NCBI GenBank assembly: GCA_030248295.1
Contig: JASANH010000770.1
Location: 496,001 to 560,000, forward strand
Origin: Mesodorylaimus sp. YZB2_4
Taxonomy: Eukaryota > Nematoda > Enoplea > Dorylaimida > Dorylaimidae
DNA length: 64,000 nt
Direction: 5' to 3'
The notes under the pieces were generated by a model. It was not told the DNA's origin. It saw only the letters and a list, made by a program, of their open reading frames with translations, and made no database searches. The position numbers and the translations under genes were made by a program. Within the stretch, counting starts at the first letter, position 1. Each line of letters opens with the position of its first letter. Below, piece after piece: positions 42,601 to 56,700 of this stretch.

Positions 42601-45600
42601 GGCCCCTAATCCCATCATCCTGCCGTCTTACCAATCAACGCTTCACGAGAATGAATTAATTCTAATTGCAAATCGGCTAACGAAGTCGATTCTGCTCCAC
42701 CCATGACCCTCGCCTCGCCAGCCTCGTTTTCGCCATCCCTCTTGTTGTTTTCTGTGGAAGAACAACGGGCGTTAAGAGAATTGTCTGAATGACGAGGCGA
42801 CTGATTAATGCCAATTTGTTGTTGTACTCGCTCGACCGGACCAGGCCTCGATGGCCTTGAGGACGAGTCGGTATCAGATTGGCGAGGCATTGATGGCGAA
42901 TTCGTCGCCGACGAAGACGCCGCCGCCCCTGATCCTGATCCTGGCGGGGCCGTAGGGCCATTAGATGCAACCATTTGAGCAGAGGCCTGACGTTGCGCTA
43001 ATAGATCTCGTTGTAAAGCTCGGTACTGCATTCGTAAACGACCATTGTCCTCGCGGAGACGATAAATTTCTGCTTCCATTTCGTGCTCTAAATACAAAAG
43101 ATTAGGGTCAGATAAATGGATGGTGGGTTGAGAGTGCATTTGGTGGAGGCGGCTTATCAGGGCTATCACATGTTTGTTTTAGAATCAGCATTGGAATACA
43201 TGGGTGCCGAAAATATGTTTGGACGCGGTAAGAAAACGATTAGGCGGAGCTACAACTAAATAAGACTCTATGAACACGGAACGGTTTTGACTCTCGCCAA
43301 GAAAGGGAATGGCCGAACTCCGAAGTGCGTGCTCTATAGTCGTCTAGCTCTCCTTTTAAAAAGTCACTACAGCAGGTAATCGATACGGCACCTGGCGTGC
43401 CATATAACTCTTGATTAGAAAGATTGTTAGCTCTAATTGTATTTGCTTGCACTAATTAAAAGCTCAAGCACTATCCACGCCAGCACAGTGGGGTTGTAAG
43501 CATCAGGGAGTCCCCAACACAAAGAAGACGACTGGCCACTACAGCTTCTAACTTGTAACTTCAGTAGAGTACGCTTACAGAAACGGCCTGTAAACGGTAT
43601 ACGCCCTAAATGCTTAATGCAATAATTTTTCACAGAAAACTTGTCCAGTTTTAAGAAATACCACAGGCTGACTCGAGACCTACCTTCACTCATTATATCT
43701 CAGAATTCGCTCACTGCACCAACACAAACTCAAGTAGAATATAAATTAGCTTCCCCATCTCCTCCATATTTCGAAGGATATGAATGTGGACGCAAAAGAG
43801 CAGGCATTCTGTTCAGAATAAATGGAACAGAAATTCATACAAAGACTGCAAAAATCTGGTAACTGGCAAAATACGGCGATAAATGCTCAGTTTGCGGACA
43901 AAGTGGGGTTTAAAATTGAAGAATTTCAGAAGGATGCAATGCAGGCTAGAATAATAGTAGCCCAGTAAGCTTCTCTCCTAAAGCCATCCTTTTCCAAAAT
44001 GAGCAGTCCTTCGTCCCATCAAATCCAAATCGAATCATACTAAATCAATTCCTTTCCCCAATTCTCCAAATTCAAAAGATTTATGCAAACAAGACGTCCA
44101 ATCCGTCCATCAAGACATCACATCTTAGCGCAAAGGCGTAATCAACTGTCCCACACCAATTCATCACCGCCCCATCCTCCCCATCTTTGCTCAATTCACT
44201 GGCTCAAGCCGGGCGTATTCGAAGAAAGACGGGAGACAACCAATGTCCACACATCATGATGACCATCCAAAGATTGACTTCCCTTTATGGATGTAACAAT
44301 AAACGGATGCGTCCTCCCAAAAAAGCCACGTCTTTGACATTCGATCTTACTCAGCCCTCCTGCGCACAACGTCTTTTAAAAATGCACATTTGGGACTAGA
44401 CTAGCCAGTCTCATTGGCCGACCTCGATTTCGTTGCCAACAACGCCAAATCAAATTATTCAACGATCCGAGTAAGGACGATTGAAAAATCGAAAATGACT
44501 CTAGCATAGTTGGCGGCTAACCTTCGCCGAGCCGCCTCTTTAACTCTTCGCTGCCACCGCCTCGCCGTCGATCATGGACGAGACAATGACGGCATTCGTC
44601 AAGGCCGCACTGCCACCAACTTCGAACAAGGTGTCATTGGTTTTTGGAAAAGGCCAATGTTTAGAAAAACGTGAAAAATCTCGTTAAGACGACACAAACC
44701 CATCTTGGATGCGCGAAATTGACAATGGCTTTATAATCCGAGATGGTGTGTGGCCAAGGATGAAAGTGGATGGGCTTAGAAAGTTGTGCCGTCGAAGAAG
44801 GCCCACCCGCCGAATACCCTGATCGGGCTCAGAGTAGGTACTTATGGTACAGGACCTAGATATTTTAAAAACCAGGCCATAAAGACCAGTCAGTCTCGTT
44901 CGAGTAGCGAGTATGTTAGATCCTGTCGAAAACCCGTTGGCAAAGTGTTGATTTTTCAATAATACCTTTCCACATGCGTAATGGCGTCAAACGGATGACA
45001 TTTTTGAAGCTTTTGACATTGATGAATGAAAGTGCCAAACTGGGAGAAGGGGACTCGCCAGTCGAGGTGCTAGTCTAACCTGACGCCCTACCCAAAATTC
45101 TAACCAAATAGTCGAGTCAGAATGCAAGAATCCGTTAATTTCCTCCTCTGCACCCAGACACCACTTTCGCACCTTCCTAATATTTACACACAAGGATGAG
45201 GAATAAGTCAGAGGATGAGTCAACGTTAGTTTTTCGATTATGAAAGGAAGGAAATAATAACCTTCCATTTTTGGAACCTTGCTGATTCCTTTGCTAGCAA
45301 CTATTTCAGGTGAATCAACAAAAAAGAATGGTCCAGAAAATTTTTGAATCAGCTAAGTTCTGTTTTCAAAGCTACGGGTAGAGTAGCAGAAGCCTTAGAA
45401 ACGCTTTTTCGGAGTTCTCGCATTTATTTCAAAAAATGCTAAAATCTTATAAGAAGGCCGAGTTTTTTGGTCGCTCTGCAGCTTTGGCTCTTTTTTTAAG
45501 AAAAACTTGCTGCTGGCAAAAAACCCTGCAAAATCTCAAGCCTAAGACCAAAAAGCAGCAAAGAACTTATAACGGACTCTGAATGCAACCAAAAATTTCA

Positions 45601-48600
45601 AAGACCCCCATTACGCTAAGCTTTAGAGACCCTTCTTATTCGAACTTCGAATCCCTTCCCTTCGAAAAAAATCTTTTTTATACCCACATACCGGCGTTTT
45701 GTAGTTCGGTATCGCTTTCAGTGGCAGAACCATTAATCATCATATTCACTTCCAAATCATTGACACAACGATGGGCGTAGGCCAATTCTTTACGCAGTAC
45801 GTCCATCTGATTTTGACATCGACCCAATTCATCGTCGAACCGACTCGCTGTCCGTTGATTCTCGTTTACCTAAAATGGGAATCGCACCTTCATAGGCACT
45901 CCTTATCAGCAGCCTTTGGTCGAGTAGCTAACGGGGGTGATAAATAGGCGAAGAATGTAATTCATGGGTTGCTGGTACGTGAAAGTGGGGAAGGCTGTAA
46001 GGATGGGTTTAGTAGGCAATGCACCACGGGAGCTAACATTGCAGCTATACACGTAGTTTTGCCATGAATCACATGCACAGCAAACTTGCACCAGCAGGGG
46101 TCAGGAAAAACCCAGGAAAGATTCACTCGCTAATGGATTGAAGTGGTTATTTAAATGTAGGCAACAAATTGAGATGGCCAGGATTAGTCAGTGTGATTAG
46201 CGGTGTTGCAGAAAACTTTCTCAGCACGGGCTGAAAAACGCAAATGTCTGATGCTACCTGCATTGATTTCCTAGTCACCTGTCGCCTTATCAGCAAATCC
46301 GGATAATCTGGTTAGGCTGATTTGCAGAATGTGCCCAAACCCTATTTCCCTAAACACTCCCTACACATTATGACTAAAGATTTAAAAGCCAAAGCAAACT
46401 CCTAAATGCGATGCATAAAAGGAGGATAAGAGAAATAAAGTTGATGATATTCGAAACCGTGCTGGCACTCAAGCACGCATCGAAGCGAGACGAGACGACG
46501 AAAGACTTTTAGGGCGAAAAGAAGGAAAACAAGCACATGACCAGGATCTAGGCCAGCGAAAACGCAACTCGATTTTCTTCACCACCAACCAAGCCATCTT
46601 AGGCGTGGAAAGAAGGCCGAAATGGAGAGTGGGTGAGACTGGGTAAGAAAAGACGAGAAGAAGCCGGACGAGGGTGGGGGTGGACGAAATTGCGAAATTA
46701 GCCTCTGAAGATTACATTCTCGAGTAGGACTTCTCGTTATGCTGAACCAAACGAAACCAAATACTATTCCTTCTCAAACCATCACATTTCCTAGTCAACC
46801 ATGGAAAAAATCGAATTGTGCAAAAAATGAGAGCAAAACGTCGGTAATTCTTCTCAAATGACAAAAGAGGAAAAATGAGAAAACCGCTTTTTGCCACTGG
46901 AGATTGCCTTTGCAATTTTTGAGAGCCTTATGTAAGAGAAATGGGGTCTATTCGAGAAATATTTGGGGAGGGGGCACAGAATCAAATGAAAGGTACTAAT
47001 TTAAACAGAGAATAGAACTATATTAGGTAATTGAAATGACCAGAAAACTGAACCAAAATAATTGAGTTACGGCAGTTCACAAATCCTAGTTTTCTATTAG
47101 CCGCAATCTGCACCCTTCCCCCCCCCCGTACTGACCACAACTAAACTGACCACGCGCCCAGTAAACTATTTTGAGGGAAATAAAACTGGCCCAAAGCAAT
47201 TTTAATGCCGAGTGAAAATTCTCTCCTAACAACCGAATGGTTGGTTGGTGCAATAAATAAACAGTCTATCCGGCCATAAAATCCAAGAAAATGCTCAACT
47301 GACCAAAATACTCGGGTAAGATATTCTACACTGGGACAGCAAAAGGCGTCCTAGCAGCTATTTGATATTCAATGGTTGATTGGGCAGCCAGCAATGTAAA
47401 CTAGCAAGAACACATGCCTTTCGTCCAGTGGTCGAACTGGGCGAAAACAGTCGGCGCCTTTGAACAATCGGCCACGATTTCGACAGGCGCCTGGGTTTGA
47501 CGTGCAGAACAAATATGACTAGTTTAGTGGCCAGACCTAAGCATTTCGTGCATGCTTGTCGTAAGCGGGCGTTCGAATGAAGTGGCTGGACAATGGTCAG
47601 TCAATAAAATCAGGGGGCGTCAGCTGCCAAGAAACCATTCAAGCTAGAATCGTTTGCTATGCAGCAGTTTTGGCGACCGGGCTAAAACTAAAGCCGCCTC
47701 GAGACAGTCGTCAAAGCGTTCAATTGAACGGAGTTGGCAGATGTCAAGCATTGAGAAAACTCAAAGAAAGTACGACTGGGGAAGAAGAAGTTGGAAAACT
47801 ACTGTAAGTCGATACAGCGGACGACAAAAAGACACAGTGTCCGTGACTACCTCCGGAAAGGGTATCTGTCCATATCTCTTTGGTGATCCTGTGCCAAGAA
47901 CTAATCATTTAGAGCTAGCCGTCTTCTTGCTATCCAATCCTTCCCGCTTTTGGCACCCAGCCTTTCCGCCCGAGAGCCTGTGTCATTTACAGCAATAACG
48001 GTTTTTAGACTCAGCCTGTAACCAGCCCATTTATCAGGCAAAATGGAGTCCATTCAATCCAGTCAATTTCAGCTGCATCCGAAGACAGGAATCTTCTGAT
48101 TCTACATCTACAAATAACCCTGTCGCTAACTTGTATACCAGCACCATCCATAGGCTAATAGTGGGGACAGGGCCGAGGATTAAATGTAGCATAGACGCGT
48201 CAAAATGGCGACCAACTGGCCAGTTTCCTGCTGTCAAGCACGGCTTCGGTGGTCGACGCCAATTGCTGGCCGTGATGGACACGCTTTTAACTCATACACC
48301 ATCCCGACGTGCACACCTCGCGGGGGTGATGACTGCCCATTCTCCATGCCCACTAGCCGGAGGATATGTTGATGAATGAGTTTTAGGCACGTAGTTGAAA
48401 CCAGGCCGTCAATAACTCGCAGCCTCTGCAGCTAATGGTCAAAACAAGGAAAGCGCATTAGCTAAAAGGTTAATGCGAAAGTGGATCTAGTTAATTAGAA
48501 TGCAAGGGTTTCACCCATGTAAATAAGGAAAGTACGAGCCCGTGAAAAAGCTCAATCATAAAGCTGACTCGCCAGCTATTGACTAAGTTGACGAGCGAGC

Positions 48601-51600
48601 CGGAGAAGAGGCGTCAGGATAGACAAGAATCGAAAGAGGCCGAGGGAAATCGTTTGTCTTGGTTAACGAGCGCCAACAGGCGCATTTTTCAAAAATATAC
48701 TGGCACGAAATTATGCTATAAACAATTACGCAGGCATATTTTTCATAGCGTCTAATCTCGGCCCATTTCCTGCTCGCCTTGCTTCTGACGGTTCTAACAA
48801 ATCCCGAGGCTAACTTTACTACTGGCAACCACGGCCTAGATGAGTCGGCTGTTTAGCCTACTGCTGATTCTTTTAACGATAATAGATGGAACGAACATAA
48901 GACATGTGTATTCAAAATGAGCGAGGGCTGGGTCTCGGTCGGGTAACGATAAAAGGAAGTTGTTTTGACGTTAAGCACTGGCAACCAATAAATTTAGAAG
49001 AGGAAACGAATTCCTGAGCTGTGAGAGTCGTAGCTCGCCAGGAAAGGGTATACAACTGTGCAACCACGGCACCCAGGCAGTGGAAGAAGCGACATATTGT
49101 AAGTCTCTGGGACATTACAGTTTGGCTAGAGCACGGCAAGTCTCTCGGCTACTATACCTGCCGCTGAAACATCAAGCAAAATGGTTGAAGTCTCCCAGCC
49201 AGGGGAGAGTATCGATCTCCTGGCCACCAGGAATGCTGTTGTGTAAATTGGTGCGGAAGCAGACCATGTTTATAATGGGACCGTACACTATCATAACACT
49301 AGCGATGATGCATACAAGTACTGTCGTACGCTGGACTCGGTTACATTCGTCATACTCCGTTATTGAAAGCAGCGTATTCTGTGGTCATTTTGTGCTTTAA
49401 ATGTACTATCAATTCTTCCACCCAACTGTACTCTCCAATAAATGATCTTATAGTGCGGTCAAGCTGGAACAGTGTGACTTTCTGGGCCACCTGCTCGAAA
49501 ATTCCACAAATACAGTATTACATGCTTAGGACACGTAGTACTGAGGTACTTACCATTTTCGTGCATTGTCTTTGCGTATCCAGCAATAAATCGTGTATCA
49601 TTTGCACGCCCAACTCGAATGTAAGGATCCTCCTGGTCTTGTTTTTGGCTAGCACACTGGCGCTGTCGAGTTTCTCGTCCTCGGCCGACGAGCACGAACC
49701 ACCTACCGCTGTCGTCGATGAACTATCGTCGACGAGTGCAATCCCCGAGTCCAATTGACGATCTTCGCACTCCCCCACCGAGGCACCACTGTTGACCACT
49801 TGTTTCAATCTATCCTCATCCACCGGCGACAACGGTGACTCGAACAAGGACGATGGAAGACTCGACGGGGTGCTGACTACTATGCACTCCCCACGGATAT
49901 TCGGATTCTGTTGCCAAAGAGGGGATTGACAAAATGTATCGATACGATCATGCAATTTTCCCAAACTTTCGATTGCTAAAACAACAAAGTTTTCTTTAAG
50001 TTTTCTGTTACCGCAAGAAATAAAGCTCGCATTTTCTTTCCCCCAGGATAAGTATCGTATAGAATCACCCGCTGCGGCTGAAACTTAGAAGGTACAGCAA
50101 GTGGAATAGAAAAAACACGGGCCTTTTGCAGCTCGCCGATCAAATGTCGGTAGAAAAAGAGCAACAAGAGCCAGCAGATGAGCAATCTATCGAATATGCG
50201 GCCAGGCCAAGTGGGTGTGTGCGGGAGGTGAACCATCGGCGCCTATCCATCATCCATAGAAAACTCATCCCACGACTTCGTCCCCCCCCAGCGCCAACCA
50301 TTCCTAATGACAGATCGAATAGCCCAACCTAGAACAACTGCCCTCCCACAAAAACTCTCCTATTAGCCATACGGATCCAAGTTAATCGGCCCCCAGTGTA
50401 AACACAAGAAAAAATGGCCAAGACGCAGGGTGGTCTTGGCTTCCCGAGGATGAACGGAAACGATGCCCTCCTCTTTCCCAGTGTACGAAAAAAATTGGCA
50501 CGCTGGATTTGATGAATGAGGCGGGCCCTCCGTCACACCTTCCAAAAATCGTAGCCTTTCCTGAATGGAGCAGTGAGCAGGGCGTGGATTTTGTATTTGC
50601 TTTCCCTCCTATCCTATCAATTTGAAGAAGGTCGACGGGACGAGGAGGAAATGACCGAGTGGACAGTCCGACTAAGCTGACCGTATACGCGCCCCTTGTC
50701 GGCAATGTTGACAGTACTGTGTAGAACAGTGTGTACATAAGCTGTGCACAAAGACTCCAAGGAAAACCTGCATTCCACGCGTCCTCAATATCAAACATCG
50801 TTGACCTTTTATGGAATGCTTCGAGCTCGTGCAGCAAAAAAGTAAAGATGAGTAAGGAGGCCAATGAAATTTCGGCATGTTCACGGAGAAGCGAGATCTG
50901 ATTTTGTGATACAGCAAAATACCTACACTATGCGTCCAATGAACTCTTTCTGAATGGTGTCCAATGAACTCTTATCTTTACAAATTATTCATGTCTCATA
51001 CACGTACAGTTTAAATTAAGCTGCGTGAAACTGAGTTTCAGATTCGACCACCTCTCACCAGAAAACTGTTGAGCAGTGGTCGTCTTTCTGATCCATCTGC
51101 ATCTTCACTCATTATAACTTTACATCACAGCTGATGGCACAGTGTAAAGTGTACGATGAAGTTCAAAAGAGCTGCCAACGAGAAGTCGAGGTTCAAGAAA
51201 TTCAGCAAAACCATTCTCGGTCATTCATTCAGTCGGTAATAAAGGCGGGAGAAGATGAGTGAAATTTTGAGATGCAAAAATTGCATGAGTACCCGAAAGC
51301 ATGTGACCTGGCATGGGCAAAGTGTTTCTTAACATGCATCACAAAATTTAATTATTTGCATCTTCTAAGCAGTATATTGTCCGAAATCTACGTAAACTGA
51401 AACTAGGGCATTTTACTGAGGGTGATTAAAACTGTAGGTTTTGAGATTTTTCGACTCTTCTGTACGGTTTTCCTCTATGGTTCTTCTGCCGCTGTGGGAC
51501 ACTTGGGAAGGAAACCCACCCCTACGCGGACTATAAAATAATTAGTCCCTCTTCTTTCGCGTGCAGTGTATGTCACAGATCTGCATAAACCACTCAAATT

Positions 51601-53776
51601 AGGTCACAGGCCATCATAAAACCATGTATTCCCTCCCGAATAGGAGATGCGCATGTTTCCAAAACAAATCGCAAACCAGCACCCTCGTCCCACCTCGCAG
51701 CTTGCTATCGGTTCAATCGCATCCCATAATTAAAAATCGTGTTGTCCACTCTGGGACCCCTTTCACACGAAACAGGATGTAATCAAACGAACGTCTCTAT
51801 AGACGAGACGATGACCATTCGCACGTTTAGACCACTCGGACACGCGACAGGCCTGGCGGCTAGAGTGCCAAGCATGTAATCATCGTATTGCTCGGCTTGT
51901 CAACAGGAAAGCCTAACTGATGCCAGGAAGTAAGAGAAGGGGTGAGCATTGTTGGTCGTATAGGTCGGCACGGACCGTTACGAATGGCTAACTATGGCCA
52001 TCACTGTTGGTTAGCCGTAACAAAATGGGGACTCCGCTGATATCAAATGCTCCACATGTCCGAAGGGGACTGTGGCTGCTAAATTTGTGCCTGCTTTGAA
52101 ACCATCTAACAGGACCCACGAAATCTCCACTCCACCAGCCAACAGCCATTTCATCAATCTGCCGTCAGGAGTCTACTGTAGCCACAATCTGCCAACAGTT
52201 CTCAGGCAGTTCAAAAGACCATGCAAAACAGCCGCATCTGCCACTTCTGTTGCCCCAAAACAGCCGTTTCACATTGTGGCCTCAGGCCATGTCGTTATGA
52301 GCAGAAAAAACCCAAGAACATCATCACAAGGGGGTCATGCCGAGATAATTACGAGATAATAAACTAGGCAAGACAGAAAGTCATCAATCACAAAAAGGCT
52401 GCAAAAAACAAGATTTTCAAGGTCTATGCTTGGCAAGATATTCAGGTACAGGCCAAGGTGACATGCTCATTGAAAATACAAAATTTCAGAAGGGCGGCTT
52501 TTCAGTTTGCATTAAAAACTGCATAGCAATTAAAATTAGTTTTATTCTGCCTCAGCCTCAATGCAAATTATGCTGTTGAAACTTGCAAAGCTGTTCCCTA
52601 ATTCTGCACTTTAAAAGTGAAACTCGAAAATCATTTTTTTTACAATGTCCCTATGCTCTTTCAAGGTTGACTCTAGCATCAACACATCTGCGTTTTTTAT
52701 TTTTGCATCCTTTGAAATTAACTCATGCTGAAACTCTTCTCCAAGTTCGTTCTTGCCCAAAAAACCCAACCTTCAAGCTGTCGAGCAAAGTCAGTCATGG
52801 GCATGTGATGTCAGCAAGTATAATACAACTCTTTCGAAGTCTAAAGGATTCGACAGGAAAAACGCTGACTGCAAACCAGCCCACCCATTCCTTTTCTAGG
52901 CGAACACAAAAGAAAGCTATGCACACAAAAGAGAAACTAGATTTTTCAATTGATAATTCATCTTTTCTTGTTTTCACGCCACCTCAGACAACAATAGGTG
53001 CACTGCAAACACATGAAGAAAGTGGCGATACGAAAAAGTCATGGGAACTGGGAAGAGGAAATTCAAGGCAGTGGAAGACTGCTGAAACAGTACTTTACAA
53101 TGCACCATGCTGTAAAACCCGTACCAAGCCAGTGTAAAGTTGCAGGTCTCCAGTGGCTTTAGAAGGTAATACTAATCGTAAGTCCCCCTTGGAGTCCAAA
53201 GTGCGCATCAAGAATGCATCTCCTTGCATTTCTGGAAGCACAACCGCTAATAAAATTCTGCACTAACAGGCAGCAGCAGGCAATGTAAGTAGGTGAGCCT
53301 GCATTTCTCATCAAAGTGTAAAGGAAACTGCAAAGCTTTGTAGCCAGAAATTCAAGATTCTTACCTTCTTGCAATGGTTGATTGGAATTTTCGCATAATT
53401 TTCTAAGCGGTCCTTTGAGTTCCTGATCGGCAGGTGTAAGAATAGAATCGTGCGACTCCGCCTTGTGTTCAGTCATCGGGCACTGGCCATTAGTCACTTT
53501 GATCTGCTCACTCCTCGGGGTCTCATCGTCGACGTCGTAAGTGCCCTCTCCTCGGTCATCATCATCTCGGTGGCGGGTGCACTGTTGGCCTTGTTTCGTG
53601 TGTTGTTGTTTATCATGCACTTCTGTTCGGACTAAGGAATCCTCTTCGTCCGAGCGTAGAGAATTTGTTTTTCTAGTCGATAATAAATTTTGGCCATTTT
53701 GACAATTCTGAGCTACCGTTGACCTGCTGTCGCCACTGTCATTTTTTCCTCCATGACTCCCTTGATCATTCATCAT
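36633..53776 (-). CDS. KAZN: Kazrin-family protein, triple SAM domain
   Basis: Eleven exons in transcription order: 53776-53365, 49975-49554, 45869-45692, 43087-42632, 42113-41953, 41882-41736, 41302-40329, 40016-39782, 38699-38431, 38369-38192, 38135-36633. Phases all join and give about 1644 residues. Kazrins are cytoplasmic scaffolds of cell junctions and endosomal trafficking. Signatures: a conserved N-terminal helix (residues 279-330, MDVLRKELAYAHRCVND), coiled coil (490-592, with DRKRLKAEKVELLNQMK and LRDFIRQFEQKMRESD), SAM1 about 845-915 (WLELELGMYAY, NVKSGKVLLSL), SAM2 about 917-990 (SRRFHQLSILKGIELL) and SAM3 about 996-1080 (GLHGGLCVLDPSF, ALGIPSG). Disordered Ser-rich N-terminal (1-278), central and C-terminal (1145-1644) regions make it about twice the length of mammalian kazrin. 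Introns up to 3.7 kb hold a foldback element and GATCGG repeats. The start is the first of two adjacent Met codons; shorter isoforms from internal exons are possible. Confidence 0.92.
38764..38846. repeat. GATCGG short-iteration block
   Basis: Repeated GGATCGGAT-like units in the kazrin intron between exons 8 and 9. They resemble the arms of the foldback at 32641-33078, though the inverted ends seen there are absent. Confidence 0.55.
39102..39531. mobile_element. Palindromic (foldback/MITE-like) element, copy 2
   Basis: A diverged relative of the element at 4692-5131, inside the same kazrin intron. The right arm closely matches copy 1 (GTTCGACTTGACGGGTTGCG, ATGTTCCCTT), as does the CTTTCTTTTGTACCTGGGAG segment. 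The left arm (GCCAACTGTTGCGTCAA) has decayed more. Length is nearly the same (about 430 against 440 bp). A TA precedes the left end. Confidence 0.7.
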
Positions 53777-56700
53777 TCAATGGAATTTTTGACACGCCGA
53801 TTACAGCCTTCTTTACGAGCGTCACTTGCGAGTCGCCGCGAAGACGACGACGAGAGGAAAAAGAGAAGGGAAATCTGCGACGAGCCAGTACGACCTTCTT
53901 CTCGACGTCTCGACCAAAATTAATGCACGGCCCTGCATGGCATAATGGCACGCGTCGACGACGGCCACGCAGTACTCTCGTGGAGTCTAGAACAAGAGAA
54001 GGGCCCTAGATGGACACTGGTCGATACGGCGGGACAGTGGACAACAGATGGACCTAATGGCCAGCCACAGCCAGACAAAACCGTTCGGCGAGAGGAAGCT
54101 GATTAGCTCGTACGACGAGGACAGCTAATTTCTCATGGGCTGGTCAATAAATGGTCACTCGCGCATTGGTTTCAGCGGGGACACACGACCTCCTCTCGTC
54201 ACCTCTGCTCGGCGGAGTAAGCCAGGCGAACGCGATGAAAAGTCAACCGAGAGTACTGGCTGCCTGGACCGGCACTAAGTAGTCGTCTCAATTCGCCTTT
54301 TATTTGTTTCGGGGCTTTGATCGATTTATCGTACTCCAATCGCGGACGCACCGGTCAGTGCCAGCCTCGTTAAGCTTCTCAAATATATTCACAAAATCAT
54401 TCACTGCCGTTTCTTCACGGCCCATTGTCCCTACCAGGTCCATTACCCTACAAGGCCATGGCTGTCACCTCCATGTAAACACGTATCATAGTCCAGCGAG
54501 AAGTCGTACGCAGTAGCTGCCCCGTCTCCTGGGCGCACCGGTTGTGCAAACGCGCCAAAATGGGCTTTTGTGACATGAATAGGCGAGGTGGATGGACTTC
54601 TCGCGGGAGTACCTTGGCGCCAGTCTTATCCTATGTACTCTACCCATCATCGCTACTGGCTACTACACGATTACTTTAGTACTCTTTAATTTTCCATCCC
54701 TATCCGTGTACGGCGAGAAGTACATCGGCACCACGAGTCGAAGCTATGGCAGCTAGCTACTTCTCCTCCCACCATAGTCATAACGTTAACCAGGAAAGAT
54801 GGTGAGCGTGGGGAATAAGGAAAAGCTAAATAGGCTTGGTCGGGCTTTTGCAAAATATCGCTTTTTCTTATGTTCCCTTGGGTTTTGAACTGGAGGCCGA
54901 GACGCATCGATTACAGAGGCATTACTAGGACTGGCATCGTTTGGCCAATTCAATTAAATCTCTGCTCGGATCAAGGCTCGCTGGCGGGTGCCTCGAGTCG
55001 TAAATGCACTAACCTAACGTGCCTATCCTAGGTGGCCTAAAACAAATTGGTGTCCTGAACGATTTGATTGCAGAAAGAGTAATAACAAAGCGGTTTAGAA
55101 GTGAGAGTGGACCCCACGGCTAGAGGATGTGGGTTATTTGATACGCCCAGGAAAAGTTGTAACAGAGCTCGGTCCAGTGCCACAATGCAGATACAGTATA
55201 AGCAAGATCCTGGCCCAGCGTCATGAGCACATGCTCTGGTCGATACCCGCACCGCACCACGAGGTCACCACCGCCCTTGGAATCCAACCCCCATCCACCC
55301 GCCATTTCATAAATGACGTACATGGAGTCATTTAGAGTAACAAAATTGTATGGTCAGTTCGTAATTACCTGCCATTGCCCTACTCATCTTCAATCGCGTC
55401 AAAATTGGCGGCTGGCGGTGCCGAAATGAGAAGTGAAGAGTCGACACGCTTGGCCAATAATGCATGGACTAATTCGGGGGTGACACGAAAAAATTTCAGT
55501 CTGCTGCACGTTTATAGTTTACTAATTTTGGAGTAATGACCAGTCATGAAATACCTGAGTAGTGACGACCTACTTTGCAAGTTTTGGGATGCAAACAGGC
55601 CACTCCAGATTGACCTTCGACATGGCACATAGTTATTTGCATGGAACTCCTTCTGCGGCCACCCTGCCTATTTCTCGCCTTTGCAGGCAAGCACAAGCAC
55701 AGAATTTAAACGGAACCACAATACTGCACAGATGGGTGGGCTCGTTAGAGCTAGAAAAATCACTGCGCCTTCACTGCCACTAACGGCCTGAAAAACCAGC
55801 CTCATGCACCTTGGCAGTCTATAAAATTGAGATTAAGCAGAAAACGCGGGCTTCGCGCATAAAAATATCTATAGAAGCCAGATTCTAATCAAAGATGCGG
55901 CAATGGAGTAATTTTAGGCACCCAGACAGGAAATAAGCATAGTCTTGTCAGAGATCAGATGGTTCGTATCGCATGCGAGGCTATTTGCTTGAATCACGCA
56001 AACAGACCAGTGCCAGCCGCCATTTGGAACAAGAATGACGCAAAAAGGGCGATGAAGAGGAAGAAACGGTATAAAAATGTCCATATACGGGTATTGAGCT
56101 AAATGAAGACGTCAGTGCAAGAAAGATGTGACGAGCGAATTTATTCAACCAAAACTAATTCAAAATAAAACTAAAACTCAGCTTCCAAATCAGTTACGGG
56201 CATTTTATTGACACGTGCCCCCCGACGACTGGCTCCAATAATACCAGCTGCTGTTAAATAAATTCAAAACATAGCCTAGTGTGGCAAACTCGACAAACAC
56301 GTCTAAGAATAACCGCTCTGTCCTAACTAAACCCAACTTCCAACCCTAATGTCGCGCATTTATGAAAACATAAGCTTCTTAATATTATTTTTAACCCGAA
56401 GGCATACTCAACAGTGTTCCATTAGCTTTCTTTAGCTTTTTAAAAATTGACGCAAGCTTCGTAATGGATAAGTTTGAACTGCGGTTTTTGCGAAAACGAT
56501 TTTTTGCCATCGTAATTTACGTGCGCAATAGAAAAAAATATGACAGGCATGAAGAATTGCATGACTGGTCAACTTCTTTTCGTAGATAGAGTTTCAGACT
56601 TATTTTAAGACATCCCTCTCTTTTGCAAGCGGCTGAGTCCGCGAAGAAAAAAGTATTTTTCAAGAAGAAAATCGCGTAGAATCAGGTTGCAGCCGCATTG

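Noticed and set aside
50382-50864. A 160-residue minus-strand frame in the first kazrin intron.
   Set aside because: No recognisable domain, and it overlaps other frames of equal quality in intronic DNA.
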